64,000 bases of DNA, taken from Phaeosaccion multiseriatum. Lineage: Eukaryota; Ochrophyta, other classes. How positions within the stretch are numbered: the first letter of the stretch is position 1; every line of letters begins with the position of its first letter. This document shows, piece after piece, positions 51,097 to 61,795 of the stretch. A program made the position numbers and the translations under genes. The stretch covers positions 2,046,001-2,110,000 of the forward strand of contig OZ218954.1 of NCBI GenBank assembly GCA_965112735.1. The letters are read 5' to 3'. The notes below the pieces were generated by a model, which ran no database searches, was not told where the DNA came from, and saw only the letters and a list, made by a program, of their open reading frames with translations.

Positions 51097-53951
51097 TCAG
51101 AAGAGCTTTCTTTTGACAAAGGAGGACGAGCGCAGGGCCTTGACTCTCCTGGCGGGGTTCCCGACGTCCAGAAGCCTCCCCAGGAACTTTCTCAGCTCCT
51201 TGTCGTCGTCGGAAATGGCCTCCGCCAGGTCGACTTCGAAATTGGGCCTCGCCATGGCGCTCATTATTCCGTCCGCTCCCAGACCTTCGCCGGAGGGGTG
51301 TGGCGGTGAAGGGTGAGGGGGTGGGGGGACGAGGAGGCGGTGAGTGGGTGAGTGAGTGAGTGAGTGAGTGAGTGAGTGAGTGCGTGAGTAAGGGAGGGAG
51401 GGAGTGAGTGAGTAAGGGAATGAATGAGTGAGTGAATAAGTGAGTGAGTGAGTGAGTGAGTGAGTGAGTGAGTGAGGGAGTGAGTGAGTGTGTGAGTGAG
51501 TGAGTGAGTGAGTGAGTGAGTTAGTGAGTGAGTGCGTGAGTAAGGGAGGGAGTGAGTAAGGGAATGAATGAGTGAGTGAATAAGTGAGTGAGTGAGTGAG
51601 TAAGTGAGTGAGTGAGTGAGTGAGTGAGTGAGTGAGTGCGTGAGGGAGGCAGTGAGTGAGTGAGTGAGTGAGTGAGTGAGTGAGTGAGTGCGTGAGTAAG
51701 GGAGGGAGTGAGTAAGGGAATAAATGAGTGAGTGAATAAGTGAGTGAGTGAGTGAGTGAGTGAGTGAGTGAGTGAGTGAGTGAGTTAGTGAGTGAGTGCG
51801 TGAGGGAGTGAGTGAGTGAGTGAGTGAGTGAGTGCGTGAGTAAGGGAGGGAGTGAGTAAGGGAATGAATGAGTGAGTGAATAAGTGAGTGAGTGAGTGAG
51901 TGAGTGAGTGAGTGAGTGAGTGAGTGAGTGAGTTAGTGAGTGCGTGAGGGAGTGAGTGAGTGAGTGAGTGTGTGAGTAAGGGAGGGAGTGAGTAAGGGAA
52001 TGAATGAGTGAGTGAGTGAGTGAGGGAGTGAGGGAGTGAGGGAGTGTGTGAGTGAGTGAGTGAGTGAGTGAGTGAGTGAGGGAGTGAGTGAGTGTGTGAG
52101 TGAGTGAGTGAGTGAGTGAGTGAGTTAGTGAGTGAGTGCGTGAGTAAGGGAGGGAGTGAGTAAGGGAATGAATGAGTGAGTGAATAAGTGAGTGAGTGAG
52201 TGAGTAAGTGAGTGAGTGAGTGAGTGAGTGAGTGAGTGAGTGAGTGCGTGAGGGAGGCAGTGAGTGAGTGAGTGAGTGAGTGAGTGAGTGAGTGAGTGCG
52301 TGAGTAAGGGAGGGAGTGAGTAAGGGAATAAATGAGTGAGTGAATAAGTGAGTGAGTGAGTGAGTGAGTGAGTGAGTGAGTGAGTGAGTGAGTGAGTGAG
52401 TTAGTGAGTGAGTGCGTGAGGGAGTGAGTGAGTGAGTGAGTGAGTGAGTGCGTGAGTAAGGGAGGGAGTGAGTAAGGGAATGAATGAGTGAGTGAATAAG
52501 TGAGTGAGTGAGTGAGTGAGTGAGTGAGTGCGTGAGTGAGTGAGTGAGTGAGTGAGTGAGTGAGTGCGTGAGTAAGGGAGGGAATGAGTAAGGGAATGAG
52601 TGAGTGAATAAGTGAGTGAGCGAGTGAGTGAGTGGGTGGGTGAGTGAGTGAGTGAGCGGATGAGTGCGGCCCAATTCAACAAAGCTACGACTTTCTTTCC
52701 CCTCCAAAACCGCAGCCCGCATGCCCCACTCTTTCCGTCTTGTCTCTCTCTCTTCCTCTCCCACATCCTGACACTCACTCTTTCCCTCTCTCTCTCTCCC
52801 TCTCTCGCTCTCTCTCTCTCATGTTCCTCAACAGCTCAGCTCACCTTTGTAGTAGGTCCTGCCTAGGTAGAGGTGTAGCAGCAGCATACCCAGGCTCCAC
52901 GCATCGTAGGAAGGCTGCATGGCCGTCGACCAGGGCTTACCAGCGACGTAGGCCACGGCCACTTCTGGAGGGGCCGCCTCCGGATTATAGTCGACGGGAT
53001 AGGCTCCCTGCGGCACGGCACTCTCCAAGTCTATGGCTCTAAGTTTGCGCTTGTTCTTGCCCTTGCCGCCCGAGGAGCCGTCGCTGAGGACCAGGTTGGT
53101 AACGCTGAGGTCTGACCAAACCAGTCCGGCCTCGTGGATGGCGTTGAGAATCGCCGCTCCATCCGCGGCTATCCTTCGCAGTTCGGCTCCGCTGGTTGTT
53201 GTTGTTAGGGTGGTGGTGGTGGGTGTTGGTCGTTTTGAGAGCATAGAGTACAGGGGAATGGTGAGGGGCGAGTGGAGAGGTTCTGCTGGAGGGAGGGAGA
53301 GAGAGAGGTAGAGATGGAGAGCGAGGAAGAAGAAACGAAATTCGCCTCCGTCGGTCCCTCTCACCGAATCGGCTCTCCTCTGGCGTGGAGTTCTGACCGA
53401 AGGTCCTTTCCTCCATGCGGCATGATGATGATGCTCTCCCCCTTGCTATTGTAGGCGGGATAGTAGTCCAACACCCCGACAAAGAGAGCCTGACTATTCG
53501 CTCCAAAGAGGCCCAAAGGACCCCCTCCTTTGCTCTGCGCTGCTCGCGTGTTGGCTACATCTCTGTCTGCGGCGGCGGCGGCGGCTCTCCCCACAACCTT
53601 GATTTTCACCGCCGCATTGTCTGCTGTCGTCTTCCTGCCGTCGAAGATTGTGCTCTTGCCGCTGCTCTTGACCCCCCTGGTGCTTTTGGCTACCACATAC
53701 TTGCCCATGATCTCTTGGCCGGCAACCACAGACGCTGGGATCGGCACATTGCTCTGTCTCGCTGAGATCGGTTCAACCCTCCTCCCGGCACGTACACTCA
53801 TCACCATTTGCAGATTACCGCGGGGAGCCCTTCCTCCATGCAAGACCGGCGCCTTCGCAGCAGCAGGGGGTGCGCCGCCAGAGGGGAGAAACGCCTGTAC
53901 TTGCCACAGGTAGCAGAGGCACAACGCGAACCACATTCTTGCCTTCCACAT
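51097..53951 (-). CDS. Plastid-targeted protein kinase-like protein
   Basis: Three exons: 53951-53365, 53191-52845 and 51284-51097; phases agree, 373 residues. Residues 1-21 are a signal peptide ending VQAF, followed by LPSGG and an Ala/Arg-rich transit segment, so a plastid location is expected. Kinase features: AAVKIKV (ATP Lys), a catalytic loop LVWSDLSVTNLVL in which HRD is replaced by WSD but Asp and Asn remain, AIDLES in place of DFG, PPE for APE, and DAWSLGMLLLHLYLGRTYY for the F-helix Asp. There is no clear Gly-rich loop. The C-terminal exon holds DDDKELRKFLGRLLDVGNP, typical of the last kinase helices. Activity is possible but the altered motifs make it uncertain. Intron 2 (1,560 bp) is almost all tetranucleotide repeat. 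Confidence 0.8.
51332..52665. repeat. (TGAG)n satellite-like array with higher-order structure
   Basis: About 1.33 kb of TGAG with a recurrent variant block TGCGTGAGTAAGGGAGGGAG, TGAGTAAGGGAATGAATGAG at roughly 110-170 bp spacing (starting near 51371, 51531, 51688, 51833, 52137, 52297, 52449 and 52563). It lies in intron 2 of the kinase-like gene; sense strand CTCA. Confidence 0.97.
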
Positions 53952-54506
53952 CGCTTTCTTTCTTCTCTCACCGCTTTCTTCCTCTACATTTGCCTCCTGG
54001 CTGAGCGATCAAGTACAGCTAGCAGCAGTAGAAGCAGCAAGAACAGCAACAAGGAGGAAACAAAGGAAGAGCAGAAGCAGCGGAGGGTGGGGAGAGAATG
54101 GCAAAATCAAAATAAGGTAGTGGAGTATGTCGTCGCGGAAACCGACAATTTGAGTTTTAGTGCTCGTCCCTACTGGGCCTCTTCGATTTTTCACGCATCC
54201 ATCACCCTTTCATCTATCCATCCATCTCCCTTGCTGTGAGGCCAATCTCACAGCAAAGCAGAGGCGGAAGGAGAGGCAGTGTTCATAGCTGCCTTGGACG
54301 TCCTGCTGTTTTCCAGCGGGCTGCTCCGTGCTTGTTCCTTGTTTCGGGGAGGTACACTCATCCGAGTTAGAAATTATTTTTTGGTTCTAAGAAGCCCTTG
54401 GTCGACCCCTTCCCCGCGGCGCAGCGCAGCAGCAGGAGCCACTTGGGGGCGGGCTGCATAGTTGTCTCAGCGCACGTACTGATTTCTTTAGGGGTAGGCG
54501 TACACG
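53952..54506. promoter_or_regulatory. Divergent upstream region, kinase-like (-) / membrane protein (+)
   Basis: About 555 bp. A GCAGCAA/AGCAGTAG-rich patch occurs at 54017-54050. No gene; both promoters expected. Confidence 0.4.
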
Positions 54507-55775
54507 ATGAAGCGGAGGTGTGTGAGGGGCTCTGTGGCAGCATCACTGGGGTGCGGGGTGCTTCTGGCAGCCGCAGGAGCAGCAAAAGCAGCAGCAACAG
54601 GAGCAGCAGCACCTCGTATTAGTAGTGTCTACGGTACCAGTAGGGCGCCACGGCACAGAACGCTGCAGACGGCGAACTCGTATGCTACCCAGACGGAACT
54701 CACCCTCTGCCTGGCCTCTGAAGAGAACAACGCCCCGGGAAGCTCGGTGACAGCAGAGGAGCTGCAGACGGCCATATCGTCTGTGCTAGGCCTATCAGAG
54801 GACACTCTGATTGCCGTGAGTGATGCTGTCGCGACTTGTCAGATCGGGGACTGGGAGGGCAGCGTCTCCATCTTTAACGAGGACTCTGAGGCACAAACCG
54901 CGGGGCAGATCGCCGAGGCACACATGGCCGCAGCCGGAGACGCCACTCGCGACTTTCTGAGCGACGTGGCGGCGGAGCTGTCCACTTCAAACCGGGAGCT
55001 GCGGGGGGGTGACTTCTCTTTGGAGAGGTTGGGGTTTGTGGTGGCGTGGACGACGGAGGACGGGGGGGTCGTCACCACTGTTCCTGCCGCCATCGCTTCG
55101 GACGTGAGTTCACGGTCCAGCAACAGCCACGACGACGTGCACCGCTTGTTCGGCTACGACGTGTATTGGCCGTGGTGGTTGTGGCTGCTGTACGCCCTGC
55201 TGGTGGCCTGCATCATTGCCCCGCTGATGTACCTGTGCATGTATCGCACGTTGGGTACGGTCAAGGCGGTGGACAACCCCACCCTACCTGGAGAGGGTAT
55301 ATCGCCCCCCCGTGTCATGGCACACCACCCCCGCCCTTCTTACGTGAACATGGCGCCAAATCGATCGCTGGCTCGGCAACAAGAGGCCCAGCGTGTAGCG
55401 CAGAGGAAAGAGAGACAGGAGAGGCAATCAATCAAGGCCAGAGCCGCGTATGAGGGAGGCGGCGGACGCAACACGGGGACAGATAGCGACACCGCCAACA
55501 ACGACTTTGCCGCCTACGTGAGCGGGGTGCCAGACGACTCCTATGTAGCACTGGGGGCCAGCAATGACAACAGCGTGGGCACGACGGGCCTGGAAGGATT
55601 AGGGTTGGAGCTGGGTGGCCTTCATCCGATAAGAGGCGTAGGACGGGCCCAGGGCAGTCGGGCTTCAACAGATCTGCCTGAGTCCCACTTCACGGGGTTT
55701 TATAGCGGAGGGGATATGGACGACTCCGACAACCCCGTTAGTTCCGACAACGAGCAATACGCACCAAGGCGGTAG
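54507..55775 (+). CDS. Unknown type I single-pass membrane protein
   Basis: Intronless, 422 residues. Residues 1-35 are a signal peptide (MKRRCVRGS... LLAAAGAAKAAA). The exposed part (about residues 45-215) has a small globular look: LTLCLASEEN, VTAEELQTAISSVLGL, AVATCQIGDW, with two Cys that could pair, and LERLGFVVAWTTEDGG. A single TM segment, WPWWLWLLYALLVACIIAPLM, spans about residues 223-243. The cytoplasmic tail (about 180 residues) has a basic helix QEAQRVAQRKERQERQ and an acidic end with DDSD. No family is recognised. The start is the first ATG and gives the signal peptide directly. Confidence 0.85.
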   Translation: MKRRCVRGSVAASLGCGVLLAAAGAAKAAATGAAAPRISSVYGTSRAPRHRTLQTANSYATQTELTLCLASEENNAPGSSVTAEELQTAISSVLGLSEDTLIAVSDAVATCQIGDWEGSVSIFNEDSEAQTAGQIAEAHMAAAGDATRDFLSDVAAELSTSNRELRGGDFSLERLGFVVAWTTEDGGVVTTVPAAIASDVSSRSSNSHDDVHRLFGYDVYWPWWLWLLYALLVACIIAPLMYLCMYRTLGTVKAVDNPTLPGEGISPPRVMAHHPRPSYVNMAPNRSLARQQEAQRVAQRKERQERQSIKARAAYEGGGGRNTGTDSDTANNDFAAYVSGVPDDSYVALGASNDNSVGTTGLEGLGLELGGLHPIRGVGRAQGSRASTDLPESHFTGFYSGGDMDDSDNPVSSDNEQYAPRR

Positions 55776-56467
55776 GGGGGGGGGGGAGAGAGAGAAGGAA
55801 GAGAGGTGTGGAGAGAGCGAGAGGGAGACGGCGACTCGGCGGGCCCTTCAAGAAGGGAGGCCTGGCTTCTCTTCATTTTCGTATTCCTGAGGAGTGAGTG
55901 TACAGATGATATGAAGCATGTCAACTCTCTCCGTCTTTGTGGCGGGGGAGACTGACATGCTTGCCGGCAGCGGCAGATGTGGTAGAGAGGAGGGCAGCAG
56001 CCCAAGCAAGCCCGAGGTGGCGGCTTCCACGCTTTCCTCGGAGGAGGAGGAGGAGGAGGAGGAGGAGCTTGGACTCCTCACATCCAAAGCAACGCCAGCA
56101 GCACTGGCAGCGACTCTTCTTGAGGGAGAGACGGCTTCCCCTGTTGGCCTGCCCTTAACTCTTTTCTTCCCCGCCCGCCACCCGCGGAGATGAGGCAGAC
56201 CGCAGGCAAAGCCTGTCTCGTGTGGCACCTTCAGTGCCATACGATAGGAGCAGCCCTTTTGGTGGATCTGACGCTTGTCGTCTGTCTACCCTAAGCGTCA
56301 GCCATAACGCCGTGTATCATCTGAGACATCTCAGACCAGCAACAGCACATAGTATAAGGATATAAAAAGTTTATTTCGCATTTTGTTTGCCGCAACATTA
56401 TTTGTGGCAAAATTTCACAAAAGGGCCCACAGTAATGCGCTCCCTGCCCCGCCCCCCCTGAAACACT
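55776..56467. other. Convergent intergenic region
   Basis: Between the membrane protein stop (+) and the GOLD gene stop (-). It holds one uncertain small ORF on the minus strand. Confidence 0.4.
55848..56240 (-). CDS. Possible small protein, 130 residues, doubtful
   Basis: An open frame with a basic N-terminus containing RAGKKRVKGRPTGE, which could be a nuclear signal, a ten-Ser run, and a C-terminal MLHIICTLTPQEYENE. No family is recognised. An overlapping plus-strand frame (55918-56193) competes. The Ser run is the complement of (GAG)n, so part of the openness is a repeat effect. Confidence 0.28.
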   Translation of the reverse strand: MALKVPHETGFACGLPHLRGWRAGKKRVKGRPTGEAVSPSRRVAASAAGVALDVRSPSSSSSSSSSSEESVEAATSGLLGLLPSSLPHLPLPASMSVSPATKTERVDMLHIICTLTPQEYENEEKPGLPS

Positions 56468-56890
56468 CTAGGCAAGTGCTACTGTTGCTGCTGCTGCTGC
56501 CCCCCTGGGGCTCCCCTCTGGACTCCCTTGTCCTGACACCAACCCTTCGCCCTCCCCCACCCTGTCCGTCTGGAGAGGAGTGTCAAAGAAAGCGCTCAGC
56601 TCCACGCTTCCCTTGCCCTCCTGCTGCCCTGCTCCTGCCACCACTGCTACCGTCTGGTGCTCCTTCGTCTCTATTCCTCCTCCCCACCGTCCTCCTCCTC
56701 CTCCTGCTGCTCCTCCTCCTCCTCCTCCTCCTCCTCCTCCTCCTCCTCCTCCTCCTCCTCCTCCTCCTCCTCCTCCTCCTCCTCCTCCTCCTCCTCCTCC
56801 TCCTCCTCCTCCTCCTCCTCCTCCTCCTCCTCCTCCTCCTCCTCCTCCTCCTCCTCCTCCTCCTCCTCCTCCTCCTCCTCCTCCTCCTCC

Positions 56891-56924
<34 letters not shown>

Positions 56925-58858
56925 GGTTGTGGTGCTCCTACCATCTCTTGCGGTCCTTCTCCTGAGATCCCCGCGGCTGAATCTCCTACTCCTTCTCCTC
57001 CTCCTCCTCCTCGCCCTCCCCCCCCTGGTTGCAGAACCTTTACCTTGTAGGCCAGCGTCTTGCTCCTCAGCCTCGAGTACGAGTTGTCCCACACCAAAAT
57101 ACACGCCACCTCCTCCTCCCCCTCCCCCGCCTCAGCCTTCCACTTGCCGAGGAAGGTTTGCCCCGCCTCATACTGCTGCAGCCCAATCAAGTCTTCTTCT
57201 ACAGCACCGCCCAGCTCCCCCTGCACGCGTCTCCTCAGAGCAAAGCCCATGTTGTAATCCTTCACACGAAACTCCCAACAGATGGTGCAGCCCCGCTTGA
57301 TGACGTACGGGAGGGTGTAAGTCGAGCCCCTCGCCACCACCAGGTCGGTCATCTGCTCCGATTTGAGCACCTGACTGAAGCTGCTGGACTTATTCTCCTC
57401 GTCATTGGTTGCCATCTGCTCATCCACAAACTCCTCGAAGGACTTGGCCCCTGCTGCCACCACCGTCAGCACCTTGTCCGAAGTGTGCCTGCATCGCTCC
57501 TTCGCTCCCTGGGCGGTCGAGAGAAGCACACTCGTGGCGGTGTGGGCCTTGCCCTTGACGCTCGTCACCGTGCTCGTCGTGGCCTCCACAGCCCTTTCCA
57601 CCGCTGGTCGAGCGTACTCCTTACCGCTCTCCCAGTGGTCTCTCCCCTTCTCGGCCAGTCGCTGGGCAGTCTCTGTCGCCATGACCTTGGTGACAGTGGA
57701 CACGGCCGTCCCCACCACCGCCGTCCGCACCTGGCTCACTCTTGCCCATCTGCCCTCCTCTTGCTTCGCCCCTCCTTCTCCTTGTTCGCTTCCCTCCAAG
57801 CTAGACATGGTTGTGTGGGGGCTTCCCTTGTCACCGTCCCTCCTGTTACCTCTGCTGCTGCTGTTGCTGCTGCTGCTGCTACTACCGCTTGCCGGAGCGA
57901 CGATTGCGTGGTCACTCTCAGGCTCGAGGGTCGACTCCCGAGAGAGGGCGCTGATTGACTTCTTCTTTCTACGCGACGAAGCCGGCGGGTCTTGGGATGG
58001 AGAGAGGGAGGAAAAGTCGAAGCCGCTCCCCCCGCGACGAGTGCCTGGTGTAGGGGTGCCTGCCCCTCCTCCACTACCAGACGCCCGAGGACTCATCTGC
58101 CCGATCTCGTCAATAACCTGCTGAAGTTTGGCCCAGGGGCCTGTCAAGGCCGATCTACCGTCCCCGGAGGCAGCGGCAGTTGCAGGCGAAGGGCTCTCCA
58201 GACTGCACGTCGTCCCCTCCCCACCTCCTGCTCCTGCCTCCCCTCCTCCTTCGTGTAGAGACTCCTTCGTCTTCCTTGACGGGACTGCTGTCGACGCCCT
58301 CGTCTTCTTCTTGCCCTTCTTCTTGGCTCCGTCAATCTTCACCCCGCTGCTGCTGGTGGTGGTGGTGGCACTTCTGGTACTCTCGCTCCCTGAGACTGCT
58401 TCCGTTGGTGGCTCAAGTCCAATCGCGACTTGCTCCGCCGAAGCATCAGGGGGGGCAGCGCTATGGATGCACAGCCGCGGGGGTGACAACGCACCACCAG
58501 ATGTCTCTCTAAACGACGGAGTAGTGGTAGTGGTAGCAATCGCTTCCTCCTTGTCATCAGCAACAGTGCTGGGCTCGACGCTATCGCCGCCAACATCAAT
58601 CTCAAGCGTTTTGCTCTCTGTTGCTACCACTACTTCCCCCCCTCCGACCTCAGATGCCGTCGATGGCCCCCCCTCGGTTGCCGGCGCTGCAGCATCTCCA
58701 GCGAGAGCGGCATCACGTTGTCTGCTCGTCCCCTCTCCCACGACTTGCTCTTGGGCGGACTGCACCCCCTCCTCCTGCTGCGCAACTTGCTCCTCTTCTG
58801 TGCTTGCTGCTTCATTCTCCTCCAACGAAGGAGCTGCTGCCACCACGAAATGATCCAT
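56468..58858 (-). CDS. GOLD-domain protein with poly-Gln and poly-Gly tracts
   Basis: Single exon, 796 residues. GOLD domains are beta-sandwiches in proteins of Golgi and secretory traffic. The domain spans about residues 505-608: VVARGSTYTLPYVIKRG, CTICWEFRVKDYNMGFALRR, YEAGQTFLGKW, ILVWDNSYSRLRSKTLAYKV, the last matching the W-D-N-S-Y-S-x-x-R-x-K signature. Upstream, residues ~395-480 form amphipathic helices with Thr/Ala/Lys repeats (VSTVTKVMATETAQRLAEKG), LEA-like. The first 390 residues are low complexity with a KKKGKKK cluster. After the GOLD domain come 11 Gln and ~65 Gly encoded by GTT/TCC runs at 56693-56925. No signal peptide or TM, so it is a cytosolic peripheral protein; partner unknown. 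Confidence 0.86.
56693..56889. repeat. Coding (TCC)n tract (poly-Gly) next to (GTT)n
   Basis: About 65 near-perfect TCC units encode Gly on the minus strand in the GOLD gene; the GTT run 56891-56926 encodes Gln. Confidence 0.95.
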
Positions 58859-59015
58859 CTCTTTTTTTTTTCTTTCTTTTTCTTTTGATCCGCTTGCGTC
58901 AAAACGTTACGCAGCCCGTCCAGTGCCTTCTCGACCTGACACCAGGCCGTCTGAAGTGCGAAAGTTGATCGAAAGTTCGATAAGACAGACAGAGCAAGCC
59001 CGAGACCGAGGAGCG
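58859..59015. promoter_or_regulatory. Bidirectional upstream region, GOLD (-) / TOM1-like (+)
   Basis: 157 bp between start codons, with a T/CTTT-rich stretch (58861-58887). The sequence is open in the TOM1-like frame but has no ATG and low GC at third positions, so it is taken as 5' UTR. Confidence 0.45.
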
Positions 59016-61079
59016 ATGGACGCCCTGGAGGCTCTGGACAAGACCAAGGAGATCTTTCGGACGCCACCTCCCCTCAGCGATGCCGATCGCATCAGCTGCG
59101 GTGAGTATGGACAGGGAATAGAGAGGGGAAATCGAAGAGGGAAAGCATCGGGATGATGAGGGGGGAAGGACGGGTAATGCTGCTGCTGCTCATTTCGATC
59201 AAAGGGAGGACGGGTATATATAATGCAAGTTTGTTAGTGCGGCATTTTATTTCCCGGTGGCTGTTGCCGCTGCTATGCATTCTTGGCAGGCCCAAAATGT
59301 CTTCCACCGAAAAGTGGGGGGGAAGGGAGAGGGACGAAGACTGAGGGTCTGGGAGACAACCCTTCCGGCCCTCTCCTGTTTGCCGAGCTCGGGAGTGGTC
59401 TTGCCTGTCACCTCGTGCCTTTGCGTCATCGTGCTGTGTCAGCCCGCGCCGCACCTTGCAGCAACGCAGATTCTATCGAAAGGCCCCGCTTGGACCCTCT
59501 TGATTAATTTTGCTCGCCTCAGTCTGTCCTGGTTTCATCTTGCCAAGCTCTTCTCGCACCTACAGCCGCAATTACTCACGCCTTGGTCTTTGCGCAAAGA
59601 CGCCCTCTTACAGCTTGATTTGCCTCACTCACCTTACCCTCTCTCCGATGTCCTACTGAACCTAATTCACCACCCTCCCAACCCCCCAACACACAAACAC
59701 GCGCCCAAACACAGACGAGATGATAGCACAGGTAGAGGCAGCCACGAGCAAGATGCTGCTGGCCGAGAACTGGCAAGCCAACATGTCTCTCGTCGACAAT
59801 CTCAACAACTATCACTCCAGCGACGGCGCCACCCAATTGGTCATTGCAGAGGTCATTCGCATCGTGCGCAAGCGGCTGGGGAGCAAGGACCGCCGAACGG
59901 TGCTCATGGCCCTCTCTCTGGCGGAGACTCTTGTCAAGAACTGCGGGGACAGGGTGCATCAGGAGGTGTCAGGACAGCCTTTCATGAAGGCCATGACCAA
60001 GTTGGCGAGAGACCATGCCAAGGATAACAACAGCGACAGTCGGAGGATTACAGCCAAGACACTCGACCTTGTGCAGGCGTGGGGGGAGGCCTTCCTACCC
60101 AAGCGTAGGCAGTTCCCTCTGTTTGCAGAGACTTACTTCAACTTGAGGAAGGAGGGGTTCAAGTTCGAGGAGCAGTACAAACACGATAGACCGCCGGTGC
60201 TGGAGGTGGCGCCTGGGTCTGACTTGCTCAGCCACCAATCGCAAGAGGCCCAGAGAATGACGGAGCAGGCGCGGCAGCAGTCACAGCAGAGGCATCAGAG
60301 AATGAGCTCGGGAGGAGGAGCGAGAAGTGGCGGATATCGGGGGAGTGGTGGTGATAGTGGGGGGGGAGGAGGAGGAGGAGGAGGGGGTGGAGGAGGAGGG
60401 GGAGACGATCTTCTCGTGGGCACTGTGTCGTCCTGCACGGAGATGCTCCAGAGTATCTTGGACGCTGCAACAGACGTGGAGAGTCTGCGCAAAGACGACA
60501 TTGTCAACGACCTGAGCGCACAACTGATGGAGTCATCCCCCAAGCTACTCAAGCACATTGAGGGTAATAGTGAGGCCGCCCCAGAGACACTAGAGACACT
60601 GTTCCAGGTCAACGACGGCCTGGACAATGTGCTGAAGTTACTGACAGACATTCTTGAACAGAAGGTGGAGTTGCCGTTGCCAAAGAGGGCGACGGGAGCG
60701 TTGGGTCGGCTGCAGCAGGCACAGGGCGGCGACAGTAGCAGTAGTACTAGTGGTAGTAGAAGTAATGGTGAGGGAGGGGGAGGGAAGACCGTTCCCAAAC
60801 TCGACGGACCTGGCGGGGCAGCAGCGAGCTCTGCTTCGAAACCGTCTGGTGGTGGTGACCTTCTCGACTTCTCCAGCTTTGAGGAAGACGGAGGAGGAGC
60901 GGCACCACTTGCTGCACCGGTCCTGGCGCCTCAAATACCACCACTAGCAGCAACAGTTGGTGATACAGCAGCAGCAGGGGGCACGAGCGGTAGCGAGGCT
61001 GCTGGCCTGGACTTTTTTGGAAGCTTTGGGGTCAGCTCCGAGCCGCTGCAACCACAGCAGGGCACGCAGCAAAGCTCGC

Positions 61080-61116
<37 letters not shown>

Positions 61117-61627
61117 GCAGCAGCAGCAGCAGGGGAAGGAGGGGGCTCCGCAGTCTGTAAAGGCCAAGAGCATCCTCGAGGAGCTCGGCGCGTTAAATCT
61201 CGCGAGTGGTGCCAATGCTTCTTCCACCAGCACTGCCGCGAGAGGAATCGAGAACATGGGCATGGCGATGATGGGGGGAGGGATGGCAGCGATGGCCAAC
61301 AGCACCAGCAGCAGCACCACCGCCACCACCGGTGGTTGGGGAGGCTCCATGGGAGGGGCAGGAGCAGTAGCAGCAGCAGCAGGGGCACCAGGGGGAGCAG
61401 TTGGTGGTACAGCAGCGCCAGCGAGTATGATGGGTATGGCGGGTGGCCCAACAAACGGAGGGATGGGGAATCCTATTCCACCACTACCACAACCACAATC
61501 TCAAGCTCAGCAGGAGGCCCCCGCACCACCGGGCCACGTGTCCACCCCGAGCGGAAACCCTTTCGACGACCTTGTGGACGCGTCCTTCGCAGCGCAGCAA
61601 AAGCAGCAGCAGCCACCCTTCCCATAG
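59016..61627 (+). CDS. TOM1-like VHS/GAT protein (ESCRT-0-type ubiquitin adaptor)
   Basis: Two exons, 59016-59100 and 59715-61627 (phase 1), giving 665 residues. TOM1/TOL proteins bind ubiquitinated cargo and start endosomal sorting where a true ESCRT-0 is absent. The VHS domain covers about residues 30-160: IAQVEAATSKMLLAENWQAN, DGATQLVIAEVIRIVRKRL, MALSLAETLVKNCGDRVHQE and LVQAWGEAF. The GAT domain covers about residues 260-350: CTEMLQSILDAATDVESL, LLKHIEGNSEAAPETLETLF, VNDGLDNVLKLL. The tail contains DLLDFSSFEED, a possible clathrin-type or acidic-Phe motif, a poly-Gln run (61078-61132) and GNPFDDLVDASF, an NPF motif that EH domains bind. Confidence 0.93.
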
Positions 61628-61795
61628 TGGTGAAGAGGTCGGAGCATACGCATCGCCAAAACTTGGAAATAGATACTTTTAATCTGCCATAAATAAAAAA
61701 AGTGTTTAGTTTTAGGAACTTGTTCTCATCCAAGGACGACAAACCGAGTCCCGAGTCCTCCCTCCCTCCCTCCCTCCCTCCCCCCTCTCTCCATC

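Noticed and set aside
51097-52764. 555-residue ORF of THSL repeats
   Set aside because: Only its last ~62 residues (from 51284) are an exon of the kinase-like gene; the rest is intronic tetranucleotide repeat.
58923-59015. Upstream extension of the TOM1-like protein (PSRPDTRPSEVRKLIESS...)
   Set aside because: It looks protein-like but lacks an ATG and has low third-position GC, so the ATG at 59016 was preferred.
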